Source: Hypericum androsaemum | Lineage: Eukaryota; Streptophyta; Magnoliopsida; Malpighiales; Hypericaceae | NCBI GenBank assembly: GCA_963995505.1 | Contig: OZ023180.1 | Coordinates: forward strand, 14,522,689 to 14,586,688 | Reading direction: 5' to 3' | Length of the DNA stretch: 64,000 nucleotides | Part shown: positions 34,858 through 45,356 of the stretch, piece after piece | Numbering within the stretch: position 1 is the first letter of the stretch | Layout of the letters: each line of letters opens with the position of its first letter | Notes under the pieces: generated by a model | Database searches by the model: none | Told to the model about the DNA's origin: nothing | Seen by the model: the letters and a program-made list of their open reading frames with translations, nothing else | Program-made: the position numbers and the translations under genes

Positions 34858-37800
34858 ATGGCATCGACAAGCTCAGCACTAGCGGTCCCGGGAACTATCC
34901 ACGCCGAAAGGCCGGCCAAGTTCAACGGTACCGAGTTCAAGAGGTGGCAACAGAAGATGTTCTACCTGACGACGCTCAACCTGGTCCGATTCTTGAAGGA
35001 AGAGGCTCCGAAGGTGGCAGAAAATAAGGCAGATCAACAGAAGATCAATGCCCTCGATGCATGGAGTCACAGCGACTTCCTATGCCGGAACTACGTCCTG
35101 AATGGACTAGACGACACGCTCTACAACGTCTACGCAGAAGCTAAGACCGCTAAGGAGCTGTGGAGTTCACTCGAGAAGAGGTACAAAACGGAGGATGCCG
35201 GGACGAAGAAATTCATCGTCGGACGATTCCTCGACTTCAAGATGGTGGACTCCAAGAAGGTCATCGACCAAGTGTAGGAGTTGCAGCTAATCCTTCACGA
35301 GATCCAAGCCGAAGGGATGCAACTCAGCGAGTCCTTTCAAGTAGCTGCGATGATCGAGAAGCTCCCCCCGCTCGGGAAGGACTTCAAGAGCTACCTCAAG
35401 CACAAGAGGAAGGACATGGGCCTAGAAGACCTGATCGTGAGACTTAGGATCGAGGAAGACAACCGAAAGTCCGAAGTCAAGCAAGGCAAGGCCAACCCCG
35501 AGACCACCGTGCACCTCGCCGAAGGAAAACGTAGCAAGAAGAGGAAGAAGTCCGGGGATAAGCAGGAGAAGCAAGAGCCCAAGAAGAAAAAGAAGATCAA
35601 GGGCGACTGCTACAACTGCGGCAAACTCGGACACATGGCTAAGGACTGTCGCCAGCCGAAGAAGGACGACCAAGGAAAGGTTAACCTGGCTGAAGACTTG
35701 TCCCAGATGGATCTGTCAGCCGTGGTGTTTGAAGCCAACCTGGTGGACAATCCGAAAGAGTGGTTCGTGGACACTGGAGCTACCCGCCACGTCTGCTCGG
35801 ACAAGGAGATGTTCTCGAACTATATCCCGATCACCGGTCGAAAGCTGTTCATGGAAAACTCTGCAATGTCCAAGATCGTCGGTCTGGGTAAGGTGGTCCT
35901 GAAGCTGACCTCAGGAAAGGAGCTGACCCTCAAGCATGTGCTCCATGTCCCGGACATCCGCAAGAACTTAGTCTCTGGCTTACTGTTAAGCAAAGCCGGT
36001 CTTAAGATTATATTTGAGGCTGATAAGTTTGTACTGACCAAAGCGGGTCAATTCATAGGAAAGGGTTACCTAGAAAGGGGGCTGTTTAAGATGAATGTAA
36101 TAACTGTACATCGCGCCTTTAACGGTGAAAATAAAGTTAACGCTTCTTCTTACTTGGCCGAGTGTTCTAATTTATGGCATGGTAGATTAGGACACGTAAA
36201 TCTAAACTCGATAAGAAAGTTAGTAAGTTTAAATTTATTACCGAATCTAGAGTTCAACCCATCCGATAAATGTGAAGTATTTGTGGAGGCTAAAATGACC
36301 AAAGCACCTTTCCATTCGATGGAAAGAAGTACTACGCCTTTAGAGTTAATTCATACGGACACTTGCGATATGAAACACGTGCAAACTAAAGGCGGGAAAA
36401 AATACTTCATCACGTTTATCGATGATTGCACGAGATACTGTTACGTATATCTCCTAAAGGGCAAAGACGAAGCTCTTGATGCTTTTAAGAGATATAAGAA
36501 TGAAGTTGAAAATCAACTCAGCGTGAAAATTAAAATGATCCGAAGTGATCGAGGAGGAGAATATGTAGCTCCGTTTGAGAAATTCTGTCAAGAACATGGC
36601 ATTATTCATCAGACGACTGCTCCATACTCACCTCAATCGAATGGCGTAGCTGAACGCAAAAATCGAACTCTTAAGGAGATGATGAACGCTATGTTGATTA
36701 GCTCGGGCTTACCCCAGAACATGTGGGGGGAAGCTGTGCTCTCAGCTAACCACATTCTAAACAAATTGCCACACAAGAAAAGGGATAAAACCCCATATGA
36801 ACTATGAAAAGGAAGGAAGCCTTCCTACGGTTACCTTAAAGTGTGGGGGTGCCTAGCAAAGGTCGAAGTACCTAAGCCTAAACAGGTGAGAATAGGACCC
36901 AAGACCATTGATTGCAACTTTATCGAATATGCGCAAAATAGTAGTGCTTATCGATTCTTGGTGCATAAATCTGAAAACCCTGAGATAAACACGGGTATGG
37001 TCATAGAATCAAGGAACGCAACATTTTTTGAAGTTAGCTTTCCTAATAAGGAAAGAAATGAAGCAAGTCTGAAGAAAAGGGCTCACGAGACTACACAAGG
37101 GTCAAATCAGAAAGATGATGAACCTAGACGTAGTAAACGGATGAAGGTAACCAAATCTTTTGGTCCGGACTATCTAACCTATGCGTTAGAAGATGAACCC
37201 AGGACAATCCAAGAGGCATTGTCCAGTCCAGATGCTCCTCTCTGGAAGGAAGCTATCAATAGTGAGATAGAATCCATTATGCAAAACCACACGTGGGAAA
37301 TCGTGGATCTCCCACCGGGCTGCAAACCTTTGGGATGCATGTGGATCCTAAAAAGGAAATAAAAAGTTGATGGAGCAATCGATAAGTACAAAGCTCGATT
37401 GGTAGCTAAGGGGTTCAAGCAGAAGGAGGGATATGATTTCTTTGACACGTATTCACCGGTCACAAGAATCACATCGATTAGAGTACTCATAGCTGTTGCA
37501 GCACTCTATAACCTCGAGATCCATCAAATAGATGTAAAAATAGCTTTCCTAAATGGAGAACTGGAAGAGGAGATATACATGGAGCAACCTGAAGGATTTG
37601 TGGCTCCCGGTCAAGAGCATAAAGTGTGTAGACTAGTCAAGTCACTATACGGGCTAAAACAAGCGCCGAAACAGTGGCACGAGAAATTTGACAGAACAAT
37701 GCTGTCGAATGGATTTCAGATCAATGAGTGCGATAAATGTGTTTACATTAAAGGCACACCTGAAGCTTACGTAATTGTATGTCTCTATGTAGATGACTTA

Positions 37801-38736
37801 CTAATTACGGGAAGCAATAAAGAAGTTATTGTGAAAACTAAGAACATGTTAAAGAATCACTTTGACATGAAAGATATGGGTCTGGCAGACGTCATACTAG
37901 AAATAAAAATTTCTAGGAAAGCTGACGAAATTATCTTGACGCAATCCCATTACGTGGAAAGCGTGCTCAAGAAATTTGAAGCTTTTGACAAACCTCCGGT
38001 TAGGACTCCAGTAGATTTGAATCTACACTTAGCCAAGAATCGAGGGGACCCTGTATCTCAACTAAAGTATGCGTAAATTATCGGGAGTTTAATGTATTTA
38101 ACAAACTGCACTCGCCTCGATATTGCGTACTCAGTTAGTAAGCTTAGTAGATTCACAAGTAATCCAGGGAAGGATCACTGGCTAGCTCTGGAAAGGGTTT
38201 TACGGTATTTAAAACATACCATAAACCATGGCATACATTATGCTAAATATCCAGCTGTATTAGAAGGATACAGTGATGCAAACTAGATATCGGACACTAA
38301 GGACTCCAAATCCACGAGTGGATACGTATTCACCATAGGAGGAGGAGCTGTGTCTTGGAAGTCCTCTAAATAAATGTGCATAGCTCGATCCACCATGGAG
38401 TCGGAGTTTATAGCACTAGATAAAGCTGGGGAAGAAGCTGAATGGCTCAGAAACTTCCTAGAGGATATTCCGTGCTGGAGCAAACCAGTACCTCCCATAT
38501 TGATACATTGTGATAGCATGTCTGCAATCGGGAGAGCACAAAGTACATTGTACAACGGAAAGTCTCGACATATCCGTCGGAGACACAATACCGTTAGACA
38601 ATTGATCTCTAGTGGGGTGATCACCATTAATTATGTAAAGTCCAAGGACAACTTAGCTGATCCTTTTACGAAAGGAATCAATAGAGATCAAATGTACAAC
38701 GCAGTAAGGGGAATGGGATTAAAATCCACACACTAA
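34858..38736 (+). pseudogene. Copia 2 gag-pol, one frame with six stop codons
   Basis: All domains lie in a single reading frame. Gag runs from 34858. The zinc knuckle at 35608-35649 is intact (C-X2-C-X4-H-X4-C). Protease VDTGA is at about 35767-35781. The pre-integrase region has LWHGRLGH, and the second Cys of its HHCC finger is replaced by Phe (KCEVFVEAK). The integrase catalytic blocks are [14 protein letters not shown] and SNGVAERKN. Reverse transcriptase has SLYGLKQAPKQW and YVDDLL. RNase H has STMESEFIAL. Stops at 35275, 36805, 37360, 38074, 38284 and 38371 break it with no frameshift. Most stops are at codons one transition away from the residue the family usually has. The element cannot make its own full polyprotein. 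Confidence 0.95.
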
Positions 38737-39279
38737 AGAACGTCCATAGCGGTAACTCAACCATGATGAGTGGAGATCCCACAAACTTGGTTCAATGAGA
38801 CAACTAAGTTATGGAGGGTTCAGTTAATCACCTGGAACCTATCTCATTCTCAGAAGCTGCCCAGGTATTAACCTGCAGAGGTGTGGTAAGGTTAAGCATT
38901 ACGCTTTTAATAATTCTTATACCTTGATTAAGGTGGAGTATGGCAGGATACTCCTGATAGGAGATCACCTATGTAAGTGTGAAGTGAGGCCGCTTCAAAT
39001 GGGAAAAATACTTATGAATCCAAGATACGGTCCATGGCCGAAACGGACACAACGTGAGAACCTAAATATACTAGGGTTATTATTGTGTAAATGATATTGT
39101 CTTGGTTTACACCAAAAGCTGACGGTTCAAAACATCGCGTTCACCGAGCAGCGAGTAAATCCGATAATATATTACTAGAGAAGGTTCAAAGCCGCAAGCT
39201 ACCTATCTCGATGCAATAATAACACGTCAGAACTTTCGATTAGAGTATGCATGCATTAATCATCATTCATGTGGGGGAT

Positions 39280-40281
39280 TGTTGAGTTTGAATGGAAAAT
39301 TCAATGCAAGCCCAATAATGGAAAGGCCCAAAGGAAAGGCCCAAAAGGGAGATGGAAGGTTGCAATCCCACATTGAATAGAGCAAGGAGGATTTCCTTGT
39401 TTATAAGGAATTCCCCTCCTTGCCTCTCAACTTGATTGACTTCCTAAGAGACTGACTCACCGCTAGCTGCCTGCGAGGATGGTGCGAAGCACCGTCTGAG
39501 CACGAGCACGCGCACGCGCACGCGCACGAGCACGTGCGTGTGCGCATGGCGCATTGGACGCAGGTCGCAATGGGCACTTTGTGGCGCACTTGGCACTTGG
39601 CACGTGCGCATCGTCGCGAGGAGCTGGAGGAGCCTTAAGTATTTTGCCCGGGTCCGGAGGCAGCTACGCAGCTACCGAAGCGACGAGGAGCTGCGAGCGC
39701 CTTCAGGTTGGCCGCCGAAGAGGCACGACGGGCTGGAAAGTCTGGGAGACTCCCAGAAGGCCGAAGGGCTGCGAAATCCATCACAAAAGGGCACCAGCGC
39801 AGCCTGGACGCGCCTGGAAGGATCCAGAAGCCACCGAAGGGCTACGAGCGCAGCCTGGCGTGACTGGAAGGATCCAGAAGCCACCGAAAGGCCACGAGCG
39901 CAGCCAGTCAGCCTGCTGGCCGAGCGGACGCGTCCCTTCGGGGTGGCTGCCTCCAGCCTATAAATAGGCCTGCCCCCTGCCAGAATTCTCATCCCAGCAG
40001 CAAGTGCACCTCCTAGCATTGTTGTCTTCTCCTCTCCCCCCGTTCTTCACTTACAAAAGAGTCCGAAAGTTCTGGGTATATAAGGGTTCGCCCGAAAGTT
40101 TCGAGATACGTGTGCAACGTCCTTGGAAACGCCCTAAACAGTCGTTGTATCTTGGGGATGATTGCCGAAGCCCGTACCGCACTGAAATATACGGGGCAAT
40201 CTCGTCTTACGGAGAAAGTGTCCAACACTTGCCTCGACTGAAGTAGATCCTAATCAAGTACACCAACCCTCCGAAATAACA
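39280..40281 (+). repeat. 3' LTR of Copia 2
   Basis: Partner of 34144-34829 with the same ends. It is longer by about 316 bp, holding extra tandem modules around 39800-39900 and a segment (about 40041-40135) missing from the left LTR. Confidence 0.93.
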
Positions 40282-40426
40282 TTATGTACATCGGGTTAAC
40301 AAATTTACCATAGTAATTAATTGGTCTAGTTATATCAAATCTTATTACTAGAATATGACAATGACTAATTTGTATTAATATTTTTCAAAGGTAGTGATAT
40401 ATTCTTATCGTACTAAATGACCTAAC

Positions 40427-40616
40427 ATACTTGATTAAATCTAATTAACTTATAATAATATGGTTGGGTATTACAGTTGTACTCCATATCATAGAGAAAG
40501 ATCGCATGTACCCTCGTGGATATACTTGATTAAATCTAATTAACTTCTAATAATATGGTTGGGTATTACAGTTGTACTCCATATCATAGAGAAAGATCGC
40601 CTGTACCCTCGTGGAT
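40427..40616. repeat. 95-bp tandem duplication spanning an LTR end
   Basis: Two copies of 95 bp, starting ATACTTGATTAAATC at 40427 and 40522, differ at about two bases. Each contains the last part of the Gypsy-like solo LTR, its GTTGT target duplication and adjacent sequence. The duplication therefore postdates that insertion. Confidence 0.92.
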
Positions 40617-40957
40617 GTAGGTCAATTGATTGAACCACGTATATCGTGTGTCCTCAGTGTGCCATATCTCTATGTCGTTGTGTAAGGGCGTATCGAAATC
40701 GCTTATGCTGTGCCAACAACTGACATCAAAGCAGGTTGATCCCGTGCCCATTATTGTGCTCGCACGACCCCCGTTGCTCGCACATTGGTGAAGTCAAAGC
40801 CCGTGCAATCTTCGACCTGATGGGTCTTGTTTGAGGAGGCGTGTTGAGAATTCCACATCTCTAGTTGCGAGTGAGGTGGGCAAATTTATAAGTATGGAAA
40901 ATCTACCAACCTATTGCCTTAAGATTTTGGGTTGGATATGAAAATTTTAACAAACTA

Positions 40958-41798
40958 AGAGGCTAGGCCAGCCATGAAAAGAATGAAGAAACGAAGTCCG
41001 AGAACTTAGCTTTTCGGATACTAAAAAGATTTAGTTGAAACAATGAAGTCAGTAGACGAGTGAAGGAGTTATGGTTGATTTTCTTAATGATGTTGATGTT
41101 TTAATGTGATTACTAAGTATATTTTAGTAATCTAATATTACAATTTGAGATATAAATTTGTCACAGGGAGTAATAAGTTCAATTTCTTAAAACTCAGAAA
41201 CTAATTTACTAAGTACTAGACTTTTGTCAACGGACATTTGGCCTAGTCGTCTAGACTTTACTTTACTTTAAAGAGGTCATGAGTTCAATCTTTGACATTA
41301 TAACTAGATGTAATATTTATCTTTCAAAAAAATTACTTTTACCCTGTTTGTTGTAGTGATCGTTGTTAAATTTGGCATCAGAATATTAAAGAGGACTGAT
41401 TAGTTGAATGACGATTGGCTATTTTTCACTTTTACTATAATTGATCAATCAGGAATGATATGTATTAGTCCGGTGCTATATCGAAGCAAAGCAATCAAGA
41501 CTTGGTTCTCTATCTTGAAGCTATTCGAGATTGGTAATCGTGGGGATTTTTACTTCTGTAATTTTGGATTTTTTTTATAGGTAAATTTTCTTTATTTATA
41601 CTAATATAGTAAAATACATATATACAAAGCCCAACAATCGAATGCCCATGAAGCTCGGAGACGAGTCTCGACCTTCTACAACATTCTACACTGAGGCCCA
41701 AAACCAGTTAAAGACCAAGGGCAGCCCATTATGTAATTTTGGATTTAAGTCTAATCCCGTGAGATTAGCTTTGTACATTCTGTACATTATGGTCGTTA
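40958..41798. other. spacer right of the nest
   Basis: AT-rich with no gene. It contains a SINE-like sequence at 41229-41331, listed separately. The frames at 41510-41824 show no motif. Confidence 0.35.
41229..41331 (+). mobile_element. SINE-like tRNA-derived sequence
   Basis: Reads TTTGGCCTAGTCGTCTAGA (box A-like), then GAGTTCAATC (box B-like) about 40 bases later, ending in a short A-run. This matches the layout of plant tRNA-derived SINEs. The limits are approximate and the target duplication is uncertain. Confidence 0.6.
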
Positions 41799-41807
41799 TT
41801 CATAAAA

Positions 41808-43017
41808 GAAAAAAATTCACTTAAGCACCCTGTAATTTCAAGCTTTTTTATCTTAAGACCTTTTTATCTTAAGACCCTGTTTGATTTTTTTTAGGTGACA
41901 GAGGATCCTAAAAGTGATACAGATAAATGTTTAACTGCGATAATTTGTCCAACCAATACACATCAGTGCCACATCATCTCTACGTCATATTTTTCTATCT
42001 TAGGTTAGGTGACAATGACATGTCAAAATTACAAAATCCCAAATTTTCAAACCCTAATTAAGAAACCCAAACCCAAAAAGCTTTTTAATTCCCCCTTTCC
42101 TCCCTAAATTGACCCCTATTTTTCTCAACATCGCACCATGGAGTCCCAAACACTAAGCACTTGGACACAGAATTTCTTTGAGCAAGTAATTGCCAGAATC
42201 GGGACTCTCGTCAAAGTACATAGTCTTACTTCTTCCAGGGAGAATTTAGAAAGGGCAAAAGTTTTAGTTTGACTAAATCGATGTCTAGGATAGAAGAACT
42301 TGTTCGGGCTCGTGTTGATGGGGAACCATACTTGATACACATCTCTGAAGCTTGTTGCGAGGAGGACTACGAACTCGCCGTGTCTAAGAATTTTCAAGTA
42401 TTTTCGACGGTAGCAACGACTGTTGGAGCGATCGGTGTTCTTGGGGCAGGACACCGGAAATTGAAGGTCTCGGTTGTGGACAGTGGCACCTCCGAGGAAG
42501 GGGACCTCCGGCGGAAGTTGTGGACGGTGGCACCTCCGGCGGCCAGAACAGCGGCTCCCGTGGCGATGAAAGTTCAAAAATCGAAGAAGGTACAAGTTGA
42601 GGTAGCAACCGTGGGGTTTGGAGGAGAAAAAATCAGGCATGAGGTTGAAGAAGCTCACGGGGAAAATGAACTACTATTATTGAACAACTCTTCTACCACC
42701 CTCATGTCAAAAACAGTTTTTTTTTTTCTTCTCTTCGTAAATGTGAATTTGAACAAAAAACTTTTTTTAATTAGAATTAAAAAAATCAGGGTGTTGTAAT
42801 TTTGACACGTCATCGCCACTTAAGATAGTAAAATACGACGTGGTGATGATGTGGCGTTGATGTGTATAGTCTGGTTGGAAAAATGAACTGCAGTTAAAAA
42901 TCTGTCACCAAATGTGTCACGTTCGGAAACCTCTATCAACTAAAAAAACAAAGTCAAACTATAGCGTGCTAAGATAAAAAAGCGTAAAACTACAGGATAC
43001 TTAAATAAACTTTTTCT
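41808..43017. mobile_element. Mutator-like non-autonomous element with captured coding fragment
   Basis: Inverted repeats of about 240 bp: the left reads CACTTAAGCACCCTGTAATT and the right reversed reads TATTTAAGTATCCTGTAGTT. Shared inner blocks include ACACATCA, GCCACATCATC and TGTCAAAATTACA. Flanking 9-mers TTCATAAAA (41799-41807) and TTAATAAAA (43018-43026) match at 8 of 9 positions. The interior carries a gene-like segment at 42138-42660. Confidence 0.85.
42138..42660 (+). pseudogene. captured fragment, possibly DUF4283/LINE-ORF-type
   Basis: Starts with ATG at 42138 (MESQTLSTWTQNFFEQ). The segment IARIGTLVKVHSLTSS, ENLERAKVLV then, after a frameshift near 42270, IEELVRARVDGEPYLIHI has the alternating pattern of the strand-rich region next to DUF4283/zinc-knuckle domains in plant LINE ORF1-like and nuclear proteins. 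Family assignment is tentative. The frameshift and transposon location make it a pseudogene. Confidence 0.4.
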
Positions 43018-43026
43018 TTAATAAAA

Positions 43027-43509
43027 TTATTCGCTTATGAAAAAAAATATTTTTAGGCAAAAAAAAGCATTTCGGCATAAAAATTGAAGCAAGTTAGTTT
43101 TGTTACATACATAGTATAAGCAATCACAATAGGCCAGTTGAATTATGAACTGGGACAATCTTATTGTTTTCTTTTCTCAATGCCTCTCCTTAGAGTCACT
43201 TAAAACCTTATAATATTGACACAAATGTCTAACGTTAGGCCACTTAAAATATGAAAATAGGGATACTCTTATTGTGGTCTTTTCTAAGTAACTCTCTTAA
43301 AAGGTAGAACTAATTCTTCGTCGGGCGTGTATTATCAATTGTTGGGGTAAAGCCTTCTTAAGGTTTGAGAAATCTAACATATTAATTTCTATTATCAATT
43401 TTCATCGCAAATGAAATTATAAAAATAATCCTCACTCGCTTTAAAATTGCATACACTATAAAACATTATAATCTCCGCACCACACTAAATTACTTCAAGC
43501 ACACCATCA
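43027..43509. other. short AT-rich spacer
   Basis: Separates two long-TIR elements. It contains two diverged direct copies of a GGCCA...TGAA.TGGGA.A.TCTTATTGT segment (about 43131 and 43235). No gene. Confidence 0.4.
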
Positions 43510-44032
43510 AAAATAAAAGGGCAAAATAGCCACATGTCACAGATTTTTGGATAAATTGATTAATAAAGATAATTTAATATTGATAAGTCTCTCATATTTG
43601 TAAAATCAATTGATATGTCCCTAAACCCATTTTTCGGTCACTTTTTCCGCAAGATATTTTTCATAATGATAAAAATACCCCTGAGCCTAACAAAAATTAA
43701 AAAAATTGCCTTAAGTCTTAAAGACCTTTCATTTCCCATCGTGTACTTTTTGGATTTTTTTAAATAGTGTTACTATTTATGAGTTTTTATCAAATTAGTG
43801 TTACAAAAAATGGTGTCCACGTGGATATTCGGAAAATTTTCCCGTTTCTTGAACCAAGATACGGAAAATTTTCCCATTTCTACCGAGAAACGGAAAAAAT
43901 TTCCGTCTTGGTCAAAAACGGAAAAAATTTATGTTTCTTGGTCGAATGAATAATTTTTCAAGTTTCAATTTTCTATCAGCAAATCTGATGATTCACTTTT
44001 ATAAAGAGGCCCGTAAGCCATTCAGCTGAACT

Positions 44033-44115
44033 AACGCGTGGTCTGGTGGTCAAATTCTCGCCCACTTGTCCATGGGAGGGAGGTTCGAATCCCCCCTTGC
44101 CCATCCCTTTTTTTT
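44033..44115 (+). other. tRNA-Gly-like RNA polymerase III unit, left arm
   Basis: Box A-like TGGTCTGGTGG (44039-44049) and box B GGTTCGAATCC (44082-44092) are followed by an eight-T terminator at 44108-44115. The stretch GTGGT...GTGGTCAAATTCTCGCC resembles eukaryotic tRNA-Gly(GCC), but the anticodon arm is replaced and one T-stem pair is lost. It is probably a tRNA-derived transcription unit, not a working tRNA. Confidence 0.65.
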
Positions 44116-44225
44116 GCACCATTTAATTGTAAATTTCAGTTTGGTACCCTATATTTTTACGCAATTTTATTATCGTACATTTTAGCTATTAAAACTTCAA
44201 CGGACCATACTCGTTTAATAACCTA

Positions 44226-44483
44226 TCGTTAAATTTTAACATTGGTTGTATTATGTAGATCGTTATATTATTTTTCCAAAAATATATTATAATAGCAAAA
44301 ATTCCAAACGATCATTAAATTTTAACATTGGTTGTATTGTGTAGATCGTTCAATTCCTTTTTCAAAAATATATTATAATAGCAAAAACTCTAAACTATCA
44401 TTAAATTTTAACATTAGTTGTATTGTGTAGATTGTTAATTTTCTTTTTTAAAAATATATTATAATAGCAAAAACTCTAAACGA
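44226..44483. repeat. 86-bp tandem repeat, three units, in the foldback loop
   Basis: Units begin TTAAATTTTAACATT at 44229, 44315 and 44401 and each contain GTGTAGAT.GTT and AAAATATATTATAATAGCAA. They form the only non-palindromic part of the element. Confidence 0.92.
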
Positions 44484-44586
44484 GTCAAAAGTTATGGTCC
44501 GTTGAAGTTTTAATAGTTAAAATGCACGAAAATAAAATCGCGTAAAAATATACGATACCAAACTGAAATTTGCCATTGAATGGTGC

Positions 44587-44662
44587 AAAAAATTGGATGG
44601 GGACGGGGGGATTCGAACCTCCGAGGAGTGGGCGAGAATTTGACCACCAGACCACACACGTT
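44587..44662 (-). other. tRNA-Gly-like RNA polymerase III unit, right arm
   Basis: Inverted partner of the left unit. On the minus strand it has TGGTCTGGTGG (44644-44654), GGTTCGAATCC (44609-44619) and a six-T terminator (44587-44592). It differs from the left copy mainly between the two boxes, where it is 9 bases shorter. Conservation of both boxes while the spacer drifted is notable. Confidence 0.65.
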
Positions 44663-45356
44663 AGTTCCGTTGAAGGGCGCGCGGGCCTTTTTATAAATGT
44701 TAGTTATCAGATTCGTGGATAGGAAATCGAAACTTGAAAAATCATTCATTCGACCAAGAAACGGTTGGAAACGAAAAATATTCCCGTGTCTCAATAGAAA
44801 CGGGAAAAATTTCTGTGTCTTGGTTCAAGAAACGGAAAAATTTTCCGGATGTCCACGTGGACACCATTTCTGAAAAACTTTTTTTGTATTACTTTTTAGA
44901 TAAAAACTCATGAATAGTAACACAGTTTAGAAAAAAAATCCTACTTTTTTGAGAAGGACCATCGTATCCTTTATGTCTCTTTAGAAAACAAATTGTAAAA
45001 CCCTTAAAAAATGAAAAGACAACGCAAGGAAGAAACCAAAACGAGGAAGAAGTTTTAAGACAACGCTTTTGGCACGAAGAAAGGGATCAGGTAATTTGCT
45101 AACCAAGCTCTTACGAAAACCAAGGTTTAGGTTGAAGCTGCTGTCAATTATATCTATGCATTTTTTTTTAAATTTTTGTTAGGTTCAGAGGTATTTTTGT
45201 TACTACTAAAAATATCTCACCGAAAAAGTCGCCAGAAAATAGGTTGAGAGATTTATCAATTAATTTTACAAATATGAGAGACTTATTAATACTAGGCTAT
45301 CTTTATTCAATTTATCCAAATATGAGGAACCTATGACTATTTTGCCCAAAATAAAA

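Larger units (their letters stand above)
34144..40281 (+). mobile_element. Copia LTR retrotransposon 2 (innermost)
   Basis: LTRs at 34144-34829 and 39280-40281 are flanked by the perfect duplication TTATG (34139-34143 and 40282-40286). A polypurine tract (CATGTGGGGGAT) precedes the right LTR. One continuous Copia-type frame runs between them, damaged by stops. Each LTR has a TATA box (TATAAATA, near 34577 and 39958). The right LTR is about 316 bp longer because of extra copies of a GCAGCCTGG...GGATCCAGAAGCCACC module and further sequence missing from the left LTR. The usual TGG-starting primer-binding site is absent after the left LTR. Confidence 0.96.
31669..40475. mobile_element. third-layer solo LTR, Gypsy-like, interrupted by Copia 2
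   Basis: Begins TGTCACGACCCAAAT and ends ATGGTTGGGTATTACA, giving matching TGT...ACA ends, with a perfect 5-bp duplication GTTGT at 31664-31668 and 40476-40480. Its own length is about 2.7 kb (31669-34143 plus 40287-40475). The long LTR and the TGTAATACCC / GGGTCGTGACA termini (reading minus) are typical of large plant Gypsy elements. No coding sequence remains. Copia 2 is inserted within it. Confidence 0.82.
31468..40718 (+). mobile_element. second-layer LTR (TGTTGGGAATG...CCAACA), interrupted
   Basis: The LTR begins TGTTGGGAATGTTTC at 31468, is broken at 31668, resumes after 40475 and ends GTGCCAACA at 40718. It is preceded by a polypurine tract (CAAGGTGGAGAT) and followed by TGACATCAAAGCAGG (40721-40735), a diverged initiator-Met primer-binding site. 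A solo LTR would be flanked by a target duplication; this one instead has internal signals on both sides, as in tandem recombinant elements. The exact ancestral structure is inference. Confidence 0.55.
29685..40952 (+). mobile_element. outermost short-LTR retroelement of a nested cluster
   Basis: Two 111-bp direct repeats, 29685-29795 and 40842-40952, start TGTTGAGAAT and end in TAACA. The left one is followed immediately by TGATATCAGAG (29796-29806), an initiator-Met primer-binding site with one change. The right one is preceded by the purine tract TTGAGGAGG. Flanks AACAA (29680-29684) and AACTA (40953-40957) agree at 4 of 5 bases. The small LTRs recall TRIM or similar non-autonomous elements. 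The interior carries only short, motif-free frames (for example 29860-30342 minus). It is interrupted by the insertions described in the next entries. Confidence 0.65.
43519..45347. mobile_element. large foldback (long-TIR) element with tRNA-like arms
   Basis: Ends GGGCAAAATAG and CTATTTTGCCC are inverted and flanked by a perfect 9-bp duplication AAAATAAAA (43510-43518, 45348-45356), although the A-rich duplication is weaker evidence than usual. The left arm is about 43519-44225 and the right arm about 44485-45347. They are inverted copies along almost their whole length, sharing GGTGTCCACGTGGA-type, GAAACGGAAAAATTTTCC-type and CGACCAAGAAAC blocks. The centre is a three-unit tandem repeat. 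Each arm holds a tRNA-like unit. No transposase. The 9-bp duplication suggests Mutator-type mobilisation. Confidence 0.88.

Noticed and set aside
40620..40720. A left partner for the 111-bp LTR immediately upstream of 40842 (a tiny TRIM)
   Set aside because: The sequence before the primer-like site at 40721 matches the second-layer LTR and not the 111-bp repeat. The true partner is at 29685-29795.
44033..44115. Functional tRNA-Gly gene
   Set aside because: Boxes A and B are good, but the anticodon arm cannot be drawn properly and the acceptor stem does not pair well. Both copies lie in transposon arms.
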